Notes: a model not told the origin generated them from the letters alone. A stretch of DNA of 64,000 bases from Posidonia oceanica (GCA_037176725.1 JAZBRS010000075.1:73224001-73288000), one strand, 5' to 3'. Counted from the stretch's first letter, positions 1-11,248 are shown. Program-made: numbers and translations.

Positions 1-1540
1 ACTTGTATTTGGTTATGGTTCTATCGTCATCTCAATTGCTACCAGATATTTGTATTATTTTCTGAAAAAAGATGCTATAATTTTGAAGCTCTTTCTGACT
101 AATTTTAGGATTTTTAAATGTCATAATGAAGGACAAAGAGGATTAAGATTAGGTGGATCAATGTGATTATTATAAAGTAACCAAGTAATCTTTAAAAATT
201 AAAAAAAGTCACATGTACAAACACAAGTTGGGGAAAACAGACGCGTAAGAAAATAGATAGGCAAAGTAAATTGTTGATCCCATAAATAATTGCATTTGAT
301 TTAAACAATGAAAGGGTCGTTATCATTTTCATTTAAGTTGCTGGAGTTAAAGAGATTTTAAGGTGAAGAAGAACGAGTTATAAGCGATGAAAAAGACTTA
401 AAAACATAAAAAATGTAATTGAAGAATCAATTACGGAACAAGCTTAATGGAACATAAGGACTCATGTTGCAGACACAACGTGGAAAGATAGGACGTCGTT
501 GTGATGGTCGTTGTTGACTTGTTGTCTCAATTGTGGTTTGTGAATTCTACTAAATGTGGAATGGTGGTTTGTTAGTTCTGATCTTTCCAGAAATTTTAGT
601 AGAAAATTAATCAACCAGTAAGTTGCCCATCAGTGTCTTCCTGCAATCAAAGATGCTGTCCCACTGAAGGTTCTTAACATTACTCACATTGTGCGATTAG
701 TTTCTACAGTAGGTGTATATTCAGCTAATCTTCATTTGTCAATCCATGATTTCCTTCTTCATCGTCTCTGAATGTTATTTTTTGATGTATGCCTCAATGC
801 TTCTTTAATTTACATAACTCATGTCGTCATATGATGGTTGCAAACTCTTTGTTGTATTATGGAATATGCATCAGCCATCAACTTCTTTACAGATATTTTA
901 CTTGACAAGTGGATCATTCATTGCTCTAGTGCCCATATTGGAGTCCTAGAGGATAGGAAAATGGATAACTCTACAAGCAAAAAATAAAAGAAGAGTCATG
1001 GTTAGGGTTTGTTTGAAAGCAACCTCATCTGATCTCTATCCTTTTGAACTTGGAGAACAACAGATGCATTATAGTAGCATGGCTATTGTCAAGAATTTGA
1101 CAAAAGATGTCCATTTCATGAGCTGAAGATGACAAGGCAACCCACCTAAGATCCAACTTACTATCTTGGAGTCTTGGAGTGTGATGTCACTCTATATCTA
1201 TTAAATTCAAAGAAGTCAATGAGATGTCGGTAGAAGCAACGTATTCCAATTGGGCGCATGGATTTGTTTACTCACTTTGAGGACAACCTTTATTTAGTTG
1301 TCCTACGTACGTCTACCACATCATGAGTATATACCTGTATAAATATACGTATCCGCTACTTTCATAAAGATCATAACTAAAGTCCATCCTTAAGACAAAG
1401 TATGTCCGATTTTGGGTTACCATTTGTAAGCTGAGCTATATAGTATAACAATTGCTTGTCATAAGTCGTTTACATAGAGATCTTGAAAAAGTAGTGCACT
1501 AGTTTAACACTTTTTTTAGAAGTCTTCTTTTTAGCACTTA
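1..1540. other. AT-rich intergenic DNA, no gene seen
   Basis: No open frame of useful length and no recognisable protein similarity on either strand. The sequence is AT-rich with scattered homopolymer runs. I see no tRNA, rRNA or LTR signature. Confidence 0.6.
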
Positions 1541-1755
1541 GGTTGTGTTTGATTTAAATTTTGACATTTAGAAAACAATTTTTTTATAATTAGAATTTGA
1601 ACTAAACGAGAAAACAAAATTAACTTAACTGTACAAGTTGATACAACTTTTGTTACACAAATTTAACATAAGTTAAAAGTTAAAGTAAGTAAGTTTCTAA
1701 TCAGAAGTTAGATTCTGTGAAAAAATTATAAGACAAAATTTGAACCAAACATGAC
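1541..1755. repeat. Candidate MITE with imperfect terminal inverted repeats
   Basis: The left end (GTTGTGTTTGATTTAAATTT from 1542) and the reverse complement of the right end (GTCATGTTTGGTTCAAATTT from 1755) match at about 19 of 24 positions. That makes a non-coding AT-rich element of about 215 bp with TIRs rich in the GTTTG motif common in plant MITEs. TTA lies immediately left and, one base displaced, on the right, which would fit a PIF/Harbinger (Tourist) target site. The duplication is not clean, so the superfamily is only a guess. Confidence 0.4.
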
Positions 1756-2495
1756 TTTAAATTAGTGATGCATTTCAATAATCTTAAGTACTGTTTGAGT
1801 ATTCAACAATATGGTGTACCTTATGCTATATATATGTATGAGGCATCGAGAAATAACTACGCCATCATTCTAATGAACATTATCATATTGAACTAGATAA
1901 GATTATAATTCCCCAAACCAGAATGAATCTTGAACACTGTTGGCTATTTATTCCATAAAATTGAGTGACTTGCTAAGCTAACAAACATAGTATATTAATA
2001 CCAATAAGTACTTTATTACATGTTCTGTGGCTTCTAGTAGTCCTAATATCATTGCATATAGATGAATATGCATGCTTATGTTTTCATATAACAGTGTATA
2101 ATGATTTATATACTTTATATTCCTTCTATGTTTTGTAAGACAAAGCCTCAGTCCTCATCTTTGGCAATTTTATATTTGTACATTTTTCTTAAAAAAAGTA
2201 CAAATATCCACACACACACTCAAATGACCAGCAATCCAGGAAGATGAATCATAACTAGTCCTCTGTCTCCACCATATATTTGTCCAATATGATGTGATCA
2301 ATTGACAACTTTAGCTTTTTTTATTTCAATATCCTCATTAAAAGTCATGTTATCGTCAATACACATCTTGCAACGAAAATTACCATTATATACTTAGTAA
2401 ACCTAAAAACTTATCTCTATACACTTCGGTTAATCTAAACCTAAACGTCATTAATACTTGATGTTAGTGTTCTTTGAAATGACTTTATTGAGCTT
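1756..2495. other. AT-rich intergenic DNA
   Basis: No gene seen. It contains short AT-rich runs and a small CA run near 2209-2221. Confidence 0.5.
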
Positions 2496-2886
2496 ATGTT
2501 CAACCCTTACCTCCATCCAATGCTCTCGTGGTCAGATTCTCTACTCAAGCCCAAGCTCCCTGTCCCCGACCACCACCACCACCCACGAACATGTCTCCTC
2601 CTCTCAATCCTCTCCCACCAGCTCCTCCTCCTCTCCTCCTGCTCCCTCTCCATCTCCATCCTCCTCTGCAGCCTCAACACACGTCTTTGTTCCTGCCCAC
2701 TCTGCCAAATCTACGTCTACGACCTCCCCGCCTTCTTCAACACCAACCTCGTCTTTGGTTATGACGACCTCAACCCATGGAACTCCTGCTGCTCCGCCCT
2801 CTCCAACTCCAGCTTCGACCTCCCCTCCACAACTACTCTCACCTTCGTCGTCCCCATCACCCTCCTCCCCACGTGGTCTTGCACTA
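2496..2886 (+). pseudogene. GT47 exostosin-family glycosyltransferase, 5' fragment
   Basis: In the frame starting at the ATG at 2496 there is a hydrophobic stretch at residues ~33-60 (LLLSILSHQLLLL...), which fits the signal anchor of a type II Golgi glycosyltransferase. It is followed at residue ~71 by QIYVYDLPAFFNTNL and then DLNPWNSCCSALSN. This resembles the start of the lumenal domain in plant GT47 exostosin-like proteins, where (K/R)(I/V)Y(V/M)Y(D/E)LP and a downstream NPWN...CSA block are usual. The catalytic half does not follow directly. The frame runs into aspartyl-protease sequence at ~2904, and further exostosin-like sequence appears only at 3638. Plant GT47 proteins act on cell-wall polysaccharides in the Golgi, but this copy cannot encode a working enzyme. 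The family call rests on motif recognition; the chimeric structure is read directly from the sequence. Confidence 0.6.
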
Positions 2887-2903
2887 GGATGGAGAATGTC
2901 ACC
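2887..2903. repeat. 17-bp direct repeat, left copy
   Basis: GGATGGAGAATGTCACC, identical to 3638-3654. The pair brackets the aspartyl-protease segment exactly and encodes MENVT in both reading contexts. Confidence 0.8.
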
Positions 2904-3637
2904 GATTCCATTAAAGATGTCACCTCTCTCACCCCAACACCTACTAAACCTATCAACCCACTACTCGAACAACTCACCACTAGCACCACCGCCTCCCTCC
3001 TCCATGCCCGCCACCTCAAGAACCCAACCCACCAAGGCAACAAGCACCCACAACTTGGCAACGTCGCCCTCTCCCCTCACTCCTATTGCGGGTACTCCCT
3101 CTCCCTCTCCTTCAGCACCCCTCCCCAGACCATCCCCCTTGTCTTCGACACCAACAGCGACATCACTTGGGCTTCTTGCACCCACTCCTACACTTGCAAG
3201 AATTGCTCTTTTAGTTCTTCTTCTTCTTCTTCGATTTTCCTCCCCAAGTTGTCTTCTTTTGTAAGAATCGTCAGGTGCAAGAACCCAAAATGTTGCTGGA
3301 TTCACTCCTTTTAGATCATCCTCTCTCGGTGCCAGTAGAACAACGACAACGGCAAGATTTTCCCTGCTTAATTCATTGTCTACAAGATGGGCTCTACTAG
3401 TGGAGTCTTGCTTGATGAGATGCTCCTTCTTCTTGGGATGAGAAGTGTTTCCGATTTCTCTTTTGGGTGCTCGGTTGTCTCATCGCAGCAACCGTCGGCT
3501 GGGATCGTCGGGTTCAACCGTGGCCCGACTTCCATTCCATTGCAACTCCATCTCGAACAGTTCTTTTATTATCTCGTCTCACATGAGTTTGATGATCATC
3601 CTGGGCAGGCTGGCTCCATTGAGCTCATCTACCATTG
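2904..3637 (+). pseudogene. Nepenthesin-type aspartyl protease fragment inserted in GT47 pseudogene
   Basis: The frame open to the TAG at 3312-3314 carries ARHLKNP, then GYSLSLSFSTPPQTIPLVFD, TNSDITWASCTHSYTCKNC, a serine run, and FLPKLSSFVRIVRCKNPKC. This is the N-terminal lobe of plant A1 (nepenthesin-like) aspartyl proteases. The first catalytic motif, DTGS in active enzymes, reads DTNS at 3147-3158. After the stop and a frame change the family continues at 3387-3590 with FSFGCSV, AGIVGFNRGPTSIP and FFYYLVSHEFDD. The second catalytic Asp and the C-terminal lobe are absent. With the stop, frameshift, active-site change and truncation, it is a pseudogene fragment. It lies between two copies of GGATGGAGAATGTCACC (2887-2903 and 3638-3654). 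Confidence 0.75.
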
Positions 3638-3654
3638 GGATGGAGAATGTCACC
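3638..3654. repeat. 17-bp direct repeat, right copy
   Basis: Identical to 2887-2903. It marks the right junction of the protease insert with the exostosin sequence. Confidence 0.8.
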
Positions 3655-3816
3655 TGTCTCCTCATCGAACATAACCTATGGGACAACCTCGATGTTGACG
3701 TCCCATACCCGACCAAGTTCCACCCAAGAACCATCTCTGACGTCAAGCAATGGCAACACCATTGGTTGGGTAAGAAGGGTAGATTAGTCTTTTCCCTTAA
3801 CCATTGGCTTAGTTAA
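3638..3816 (+). pseudogene. GT47 exostosin-family fragment, central part
   Basis: The frame reads GMENVTCLLIEHNLWDNLDV, then DVPYPTKFHPRTISDVKQWQHH. This matches the central GT47 block in which a (N/R)xTxLxxER.PWD segment is followed by (V)PYP(S/T).FHP and a D-x-x-x-WQ turn. It continues the exostosin pseudogene begun at 2496 after the inserted protease segment, and ends at a stop at 3816. No C-terminal exostosin domain follows. The start is set by the 17-bp repeat, not by an initiation codon. Confidence 0.6.
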
Positions 3817-4707
3817 CCATGGGTTGGGTATGGAAACTTGACATAGCTAGACGTCAGTTGACGGTAGGTGTGAAGTAAGTTTTTGGGTTTATTAAGTGTA
3901 TAGTGGTAATTTTTGTTGTAAGAGGTGTATTGACGATAATATGACTTTTAACGAGGGTATTAAAACAAAAACCCTTTAATTTATTAGAGAACAAATGAAA
4001 ATGCTTTCATCATATATTTGAATAATTCTTTTTAATGAAAATGACATCATGAAATGATTTTCATGTTGCATTGATTAAGCTAATTCTATAACAATATTGA
4101 GATTCTAGGCTTTTAATAGTTTCTTTTTTGGGAAAAATGGGTTTTCAAACATTTCTTTTTGACATAAGGTAAATTAGATTAGTAACAGTCGATTACGAAA
4201 ACCACAAAGCAACTCGAAAATAGGGTCAGATTATTGTAAACAAACAACAACATCGGCCTTCCCTGCTAGTTAGAGACACCTAGTTAGAGATGCTACACAA
4301 TGGTTTGATTTTTCAAACATTTGAATTCTAACACATAGTTTTCCAAGTGAAGTAACAAGAAAATAATAAGGTATCAATTTGGCATTTGTTCTTGCCTTTT
4401 TTAGGTCAATCATGAGTTCCTCACAAAATTAGAAGTGACAGAGATTGAACCTACAACCTTTTACAGTTAAAAGGACATAAAAAACAAGTCATGAATTACT
4501 CTCAACTGGATTTAGAGATGATATTCATCTAAAAATACTAATCTCTATTTTATTTATTTTGTGTTCTTAGGTGGAGAGCATACATTACCTTTTTTCTTGT
4601 TTCTTGAAAACGAGACGTTGGCAAAACTTTGATTTGCTGATTAGTTCATACATTTTATAAGAAAATTATGGGATTTAGAAACATTAATATATTTAGCAGT
4701 CCCTAAT
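3817..4707. other. Intergenic DNA before copia-1
   Basis: AT-rich, with no gene seen. It ends at the 5' LTR of copia-1; the five bases before the LTR are CTAAT. Confidence 0.5.
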
Positions 4708-5211
4708 TGTTGAGTTTGTGCCTTGAATTCTCAACATAGCCTGGCAGATGTCCACGTGGACGTCCGCTACGTCACTGCATGCATCCAGAGATTTTGTAGA
4801 TGTTTGAAATGGATGTCTGTCGGGACATTGCTTCAACACAGGAGAAAAAAACGGACATCCACTTTGCTTGCGGTTTGAATCTAAGGATTGAGCAAATGTT
4901 CGCTACAGGGAGGTTTCTTATAAATGGACCCATTTTACCCCACACATATCTCTAAGGTGAGGGTTTTGATTGTTTCTTCTCCATCAATCTCTGTAACTTG
5001 TACTTATCCTAATTCATAGTGAAAGTTCTCTCTCTCTCCGCCCACGGACGTAGGTTTCGACTGAATCACATAAAATTCGTGTGTTTTGTGGTGTGCTCTT
5101 CTTCCTTTCTTCTTCTCTTGTACTATTTCTCTCTCCTACGAATTTTGGTTTGCTGTTGGTTTGCTCCACACGTTTTTCAATCCACATCTACAATCCATTA
5201 AACACTTAACA
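4708..5211 (+). repeat. copia-1 5' LTR
   Basis: Begins TGTTGAGTTTGTGCC and ends ACACTTAACA immediately before the PBS. It matches the 3' LTR over its whole length, including the block GCATAGCCTGGC/ACATAGCCTGGC and the pyrimidine-rich end. Length is 504 bp. Confidence 0.9.
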
Positions 5212-5213
5212 AG

Positions 5214-5225
5214 TGGTATCAAAAC
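5214..5225 (+). other. copia-1 primer-binding site
   Basis: TGGTATCAAAAC starts 2 bases after the LTR. It resembles TGGTATCAGAGC, the usual complement of initiator-Met tRNA used by plant copia elements, with changes in the last bases. Confidence 0.75.
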
Positions 5226-5258
5226 TTTATTGTTGGATTGCTTGATTACTCGTGTGAA

Positions 5259-6045
5259 GATGTTTACAACTAAGTTCGAGATTGAGAAGTTCAACCGGAA
5301 CGTCAACTTTGGTATTTGGTAAGTGAAGATGCGTGGTTTTTTGATTCAAAATGGGTTGAAGAAGACCATTCTTGGAAAGGAGATGAAGCCGAGCACTCTG
5401 ACGGAGGAACAATAGGAAGAACTCGACGAAAATGCATTGACCATAATTCAATTGTCCGTGTCCAATGAAGTTTTGCGCGAGATTGTTCATGAAGAAAGCG
5501 CAGGGAGTGCTTAGTGGAAGTTTGAGTCTCTATACAAGATGAAGTTTCATGCTAGCCGTCTACATTTGTAGCAAAGGGTATTCATGCTTCACATGAATGA
5601 AGGTACGCCTATTAAACACTACATGGATGAGTTTACTTCTATTATTATGGATTTGGAAAATGCAGATGTTAAAATTGATGATGAGGACCAAACTTTGTTA
5701 CTTTTATGCTCTTTGCCACCATCCTTCAAGAATTTTCAGGAGACTCTTATCTATGGGAAAGACTCAATTTCTTTAGAAGATGTAAAGAAATCCTTGCTCT
5801 CTAAAGAATTGATGGATAGAGAATTAACTCGAGAAGGAGATGTAGAGAGTGAAGTCCTATTTACAAGAGGAAGATCAATGGAGAAAGGGTTCAACAGTTA
5901 CAAGAATAGGTCTAGATCAAAGTCCAAGGTAAAATCCAAGTTTTGTAATTATTGCATGAAGAAGAGTCACATTATGAAGGAGTGTTACAAGCTACAAAAC
6001 AAAGAAAAAAGAAGAATGATGGCAAGAATCAAGACAAGCCCGATA
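5259..6045 (+). pseudogene. copia-1 gag
   Basis: Starting at ATG 5259 (MFTTKFEIEKFNRNVNFGIW) the frame shows a Ty1/copia gag: the early FNRxNF.IW block, then at 5584-6000 the LHMNEGTPIKHYMDEFTSII helix region and LLCSLPPSFKNF. A CCHC zinc knuckle (CNYCMKKSHIMKEC; C-x2-C-x4-H-x4-C) lies near 5940-5985. In-frame stops follow FGIW, EEQ, SA and LHL. The first two are TAA and TAG where the family has CAA or CAG/TGG, as expected from C-to-T decay. Gag would form the virus-like particle and bind RNA; this one is dead. The pol frame overlaps it from about 5950. Confidence 0.85.
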
Positions 6046-8927
6046 CAACCCATGCAAATATTGCTGACGAATATTCAGATGGTTTTGTTATTCTTGTCAC
6101 AAATGAAGGTAAATACAAGAATGAGTGGATACTTGACTTTGCTTGTATTGATCGTATGTGTCTCAACAGAAATTGGTTCTGCACTTATGAATCTATTGAT
6201 AGTAGAGATGTGCTCATGGGAAATGACTCACCATGTAAAACCATTGGGAGAGGTATAGTTCAAGTCAAGATGCACGATGGCATAGTGAGGACATTATCCA
6301 ATGTTTGTCATGTTTTAGGTTTGGCAAAGAATCTCATTTCTTTGGGAAATCTTGAATCAAATGGGTGGAAATACTCAGCTGAAGGTGGAGTTTTGACTGT
6401 CTACAAAGGAGCTCTAGTTATTATGAAAACCAAGCGTGTTGGAAGCCTGTATATCCTACAGGGAACAACAGTCACAAGTTCGAATACATCAGTGACATCA
6501 TCATCACCTAATCTTGAAGATGATACAACAAGATTGTGGCATTTGAGGTTAGGACACATGAGCGAGAAGGGGATGACATTGTTGAGCAAAATGAGACTCC
6601 TCAGTGGCCAGTGCAAAGGTAAACTTGACTTTTGTGAGCATTGTGTACTTGAAAAAATGAAAAGAGTGAGCTTCAAGACAAGTATCCATAAAACCAAAAG
6701 CAAGTTCGACTATATTCACTTAGATTTGTGGGGTCTGTCACATGTTTCATCCCTTGGAGTTGTCCGATACATGTTGACTTTTATAGACGACTTCTCAAAG
6801 AAGGTATGGGTTTACATGTTGAAGCACAAAGATGAAGCATTAAAGTACTTCAAGTAGTGGAAGACTCTAATGGAGAATCAGACAGGAAAGAAAGTCAAGT
6901 TGCTCAAATCAAACAATTGACTTGAATTTTACAATTCACAGTTTTATGAATTTTGCAAGAATGAAGGCATTAGGCATCACCGTACTACTCCTTACAGTCC
7001 TCAACAAAACGATGTGGCAAAATGAATTAACCGAACTCTTGTTGAGAGAGCCCGATGCATGTTGTTGAATGTAGGTCTGTCTAAGTCTTTCTGGGTCGAG
7101 GCTATGTCTACTGCCTGTTACTTGGTGAACCGATCTCTGGCATCATCCATTGATTTTCAAACTCTAAAAGAGGTATGGTTTGGCACTCCTACAGATTACT
7201 CAATTAAATTTTTTTGGATGTCCTGCATATGCTCATCATGATGATGGAAAACTAAATACTAGAGCTAAAAAAGGTATCTTCTTGGGTTATGCTTCTGGCA
7301 TGAAAGGCTATAGATTGTGGTGTATCGACTCAAAAACACCTAGGCTATTGATAGAGAGGAATGTTGTCTTTTATGAATCAGCCTTGTTATCTCCAAAGTA
7401 AGATTCTATTGCTTCTAATCATACAGGTTCTCAAGAGTGTGTCCCCAAATAGGTGGAGCTAGAACATGAGCATCCACAACCTATTGTAGTTGATGTTCAC
7501 GATGGTGAGGATGGAGCAGTGGAAGAAGAATCGTACAGTATTGCCAAAGGGAGATCAAGGAGGAAAGCTAAGTCAAATCCAAGGTATGCCAGTCAGCAGT
7601 TGCATATGTACTTTCAGCGGCAGAAGAAACCACAGACAGAGGTGAGCCTTCTTCATATTCTGAGGCTATTTTTGCACACGATTTGTCTTCCTAGTTGGTT
7701 GCCATGAATGAGGAGATGGAGTATCTTTAAAGGAACACAACTTAGACCTTGGTTGAGCCACCCAAAGGCAAGAAGATTATTGGTTGCAAATGGGTGTTCA
7801 AAAGAAAGGAGGGCATACATGGAGTCACTGATTCAAAGTATAAGGCCCGTCTAGTTGCTAAGGGCTACAGTTAGGTAGAAGGCATCTACAATGATATTTT
7901 TTCACCTATTGTTAAGCATTCCTCTATTCATGTTCTGCTAGCATTGGTCGCAACTTATGACATGGGGTTAGAGCATCTAGATGTAAAGATGGCTTTTCTA
8001 CATGGTGAACTTGATGAAAAAATTTATATGAAGCAGCCAGAAGGTTTTGTTGTTGAAGGAAAAGAACATCAAGTTTGTTTGCTAAAGAGATCATTGTATG
8101 GCTTGAAGCAATCATCGAGGAAATGGTATAGAGGTTTGATGCTTTCATAGTTATACACAACTACCATAGAAGTAGTTATGACAGTTGTGTTTACATGAAG
8201 AAACTTGATGATGGCTCTTTTATTTATTTGCTTCTATATGTTGATGATATGTTGATTGCAGCTGTAAATAAACATGAGATTTGTAGCTTGAAGGCCTTAC
8301 ATAGTGAAGAGTTTGAAATGAAAAACTTGGGACTATTGAAGAAAATTCTTGGCATGGAAATCCACAGGGATAGAAAGAACAAGAAGCTGTACCTTAGTCA
8401 AGAAAAATACTTGAAGAAAGTTCTACAACGTTTTGGGATGGAGAACTCTAAGCTAGAAAGAATTCCTCTTGGTGCACACTTCAAGCTTTCTACAGATCTA
8501 TCTCCACAAACAGAAGAAGAGAAGGCTTACATGTCGCGTTTCTCTATTCTAGTGCAGTAGGAAGCATTATATATGCTATGATTTGCACTCGTCCAAACAT
8601 TGCCTAGGTTGTCAGTGTAGTGAGTAGATATATGGCAAACTCAAGAAAGGAGCATTAATTGGCAAGCAGTAAAGTGGATTCTAAGATATCTTAGTGGTAC
8701 CTTGGATGTTCGTCTGGAGTTTGGGAGGAATAAAAGAGAGTTAGTTGGCTTTGTTGACTAAGATTTTGCAGGTGATCGTGACAAAAGACGGTTTCTTAGG
8801 GGATACTTATTCTCCATTGGAGGATGTGCGATCAATTGAAAGTCAACTTTGTAAGTTACAGTGGCGTTGTCTACTACAGAAGCTGAATAAATGACTTTAA
8901 CAGAAGCAATCAAAGAAGCCATATGGT
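6046..8927 (+). pseudogene. copia-1 pol, part 1 (protease, integrase, RT, start of RNase H)
   Basis: Domains in order: protease around 6125-6330, where the active-site block reads WILDFACIDRMC instead of WILDSG(C/A)S.H, so the DSG triad is lost. GAG-pre-integrase LWHLRLGHMSEKGM follows near 6535. The integrase core runs ~6700-7100 (HLDLWG, then SNN at the second Asp, and a stop where ERxNRT is expected). RT spans ~7730-8560 with HLDVKMAFLHGELDE, LYGLKQSSRKWY and an intact YVDD at 8236-8247. RNase H begins about 8570 (VDxDFAGD block: FVD, stop, DFAGDRD). Stops and frameshifts occur near 6857, 6920, 7025, 7205, 7450, 7700 and 8150. The frame is cut by the solo LTR at 8928 within EAIWL. Confidence 0.88.
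8923..8927. repeat. Target-site duplication, left (ATGGT)
   Basis: ATGGT directly precedes the TGTTGACACCC end of the nested LTR and is repeated at 11244-11248. Confidence 0.9.
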
Positions 8928-9128
8928 TGTTGACACCCTATTTTGATGCCAAGCCGGTGGATTTCGCCTGGAGGAACGAGTTCGGAAGCGACGGACCCCA
9001 CTTTCCATCCAAAACCCTAAACCAACCCCAAAATCCACCTAAAACCCTCCAACTTACCCAAGACCTCCAAACCAAAACGTACCCAAGCCCAAGCCCATTA
9101 ACAGGCCCTGAAGAGTCAGGAGGGCCTA

Positions 9129-9205
9129 GTCGCCCATCACAGCGGCGACTAGTCCCGTCGCCTCTCACAACGGCGACTAAGGTTGTCGCCATGCAGAGAG
9201 GCGAC
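9129..9205. repeat. Three tandem 28-bp units, each a 6-bp stem with a 9-nt loop
   Basis: GTCGCC-N9-GGCGAC occurs at 9129-9149, 9157-9177 and 9185-9205, spaced exactly 28 bases apart. The stems are invariant while the 9-nt loops differ (CATCACAGC, TCTCACAAC, ATGCAGAGA). In the first unit the pairing extends to 8 bp (TAGTCGCC/GGCGACTA). Confidence 0.85.
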
Positions 9206-10508
9206 TCACCTGCAAATCCTTCTCCCGCGCGAACGGCACCTCCCACGACCTGCACCCATGCCGTCGGCCGCTGTCTTGCACGCCATCCCTCGCCAGACCT
9301 CGCCCATGCCTTTGACACCCGCCGGGCCATGCCCTGCCAGTCCTCTCCCGTGCACGCCTTGCCCTGCCACCATCCTTCCTGCCAGAGGTTGGCAGAACAA
9401 AACCACTCTCCACAGAACCCATTAGCGCGGGCGACACTCAACCCACCTGATCCCTTTGCCGCTCAAGCCACAGCGCGCTCTGGCGATCCAGGAACACTCC
9501 CCAGCTCCTTAGCCTTCGCCCAAGCTTTTCACAGCCCTCCTTAGCCTCCTGGACGGCCACCACGCCTCGCCGTAGTTCCTGCTGTCTACCAGAACCCATC
9601 GCCGATGACGCCTCTGTCCATCCCACAGCAACCACAGCAACCCCACACACACTCCTAGCATCCCGAAGGACCTTCCTATATAGCCCCGAACCGCTGCGAA
9701 CCATCGCGCCCGCTGCGCGACCTCCACCGCTGTTCCTCCTTGCCGTCGTCGGCTGACAAGTGCCAGAGGCCACATCTTAACACCAAACGCCGCCAAACTT
9801 CTCCCATACCTTCGTCGGACATCTACGAACTCAACTCGATCACGTCGAGTGACCGCCGACGCCTCCAACGCCGCAACGACCTCTACGCCGGCGTACTCCG
9901 GCAAGCTAGGTCGGGGGGGCCGAACCACACGCCCCCGCAGGTGAGCAACATCTCCTTTAACATCGTGATGTTCTGTGCATGCTTTCTGGCAATTTAACTG
10001 TATTTTATAGTCACTTTATTACCGTTTCTTGCCTTCTTCTCTGGCATCGGAGGTTTGCCAGGTTCGGCGCCAGCTAGACTGGTGACTAATCTACACCTCT
10101 GCAGTTCGTCGGTCGATCTTTAAGCCGTCGCTCCAGTCGACTCAGATCACTATTTTACTTGATTTTTGTTTGCTTGTGCTCCTGAATGATTGATCTTTAC
10201 ATTCATGCATTTAGTTGTTAGTTTGCATCGCCGTGGATGCCAAATTTGACCATGGAAGTTGTCCTCTGGACTGTCAGTTGAGCCGCTGCTCCAACCAGTG
10301 ACTGAACTGCATTCTTTAACAGTCCACCAGCCGATCTTCAGGCCGCTGTATCTTGTAATCCATGTACCCATTTCACAGTCTGTTTGCATGGTTGTGATCT
10401 TGGTTATGCCCTATGTACTGCCAAGTATTTAGTTTCATGTTTGCGTTATTTATGTGCCTTCTCATCGGTGTTGAAGTTGGCTGTCTGGGGCAGTGTGTTG
10501 CAGGTCCG

Positions 10509-10585
10509 GTCGCCTCTCTTACAGGCGACTGGAGCCGTTGCCGCTCACAACGGCATCCTGCACTGTTGCCCCACTTACCGGTGAC
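10509..10585. repeat. Second cluster of the 28-bp hairpin unit
   Basis: GTCGCC-TCTCTTACA-GGCGAC lies at 10509-10529. Diverged copies follow at exactly 28-bp steps: GTTGCC-GCTCACAAC-GGCATC (10537-10557) and GTTGCC-CCACTTACC-GGTGAC (10565-10585). This repeats the 3-unit, 28-bp layout of 9129-9205 in the same LTR. Confidence 0.75.
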
Positions 10586-11243
10586 TTAGCCCACTGTCCA
10601 GACAGTGGACAGACGTCATGTTTTCCACCTTTGTTTGTCGCTTGCTTAATTTGCTTTGCTCTAATTCTGTTTCTTTAGCATGCTTATCATTACATCCTCG
10701 CATTGCATCCTTAATCATCCATGCTTAGCATTTTTCACTAAATACAACATATTTTTAAATGGCATTTAAGCAAGTAAAGCATACATCAGGCATGCATAGC
10801 ATTCATCATCCTCGGGTGTACAGTAAAGGCAAGCATTTGCCAACATTCCTGCATATGCGAGCGAGGAGCCTAGAAAGACCGATTCTGGGCGTATCGGGGG
10901 TGCCTAACACCTTTCCCGTGCGTAACAGGAGTCCTTACCCTTTCTCTTGGCCTGCAATGACGATTATGCCCTTATCCTAGGCACAAGTTATTTATTTTGC
11001 ATAGTATTGCACCCATTTGCATGTTTTATGCTTTTTTCCTCGGTTTTCCTCGTCTTCCGATTTAATAGACTAGGTGGCGACTCCATTTTACCTTGTCATT
11101 TCGTTTTCTTCGCTTGTTCGGTATTTTCGAGTCGAGTTTCCTTCCTCGGATCCATTAATTATTCGCGACCCCTCGTCGATCGGCGCACGCGAGCTCTGGC
11201 AGCGCACCTACAATGTCGCTCCGACAGGAACCCGGTCACGACA

Positions 11244-11248
11244 ATGGT
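11244..11248. repeat. Target-site duplication, right (ATGGT)
   Basis: ATGGT follows the terminal GACA of the solo LTR, matching 8923-8927. Confidence 0.9.

Larger units (their letters stand above)
8928..11243 (+). mobile_element. Solo LTR of a Tat/Ogre-type Ty3/gypsy element
   Basis: It starts TGTTGACACCCTATTTTGA and ends GGTCACGACA, and is flanked by ATGGT on both sides. Removing it rejoins copia-1 RNase H in frame (AIWL-KSLFTKLGQ). Length is 2316 bp with no gag or pol, so it is one LTR left after LTR-LTR recombination, or a long non-autonomous element. Its start matches the LTR start of the large gypsy element at 52042 (minus strand: TGTTGACACCCCATTTTGA). A block at about 10850-10985 (GACCGATTCTGGGCG, then a GGGGGTGCCTAACACC motif) has a close counterpart in the 46565-46690 part of that LTR. 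Small ORFs inside are GC-rich shadows. Confidence 0.85.

Noticed and set aside
2458..3264. 268-codon Ser/Pro/Thr-rich plus-strand ORF over the GT47/protease pseudogene
   Set aside because: It is the wrong frame; the frame from 2496 carries the family motifs.
9129..9205. CRISPR-like array: regular 28-bp spacing with conserved repeats and variable loops
   Set aside because: Only three units, spacers of 7-9 bases, inside a plant retrotransposon LTR and without cas genes. It is a hairpin minisatellite.
8891..9544. 217-codon plus-strand ORF joining copia RNase H to GC-rich sequence
   Set aside because: It is a chance fusion of copia-1 residues EAIKEAIWL with the inserted solo LTR.
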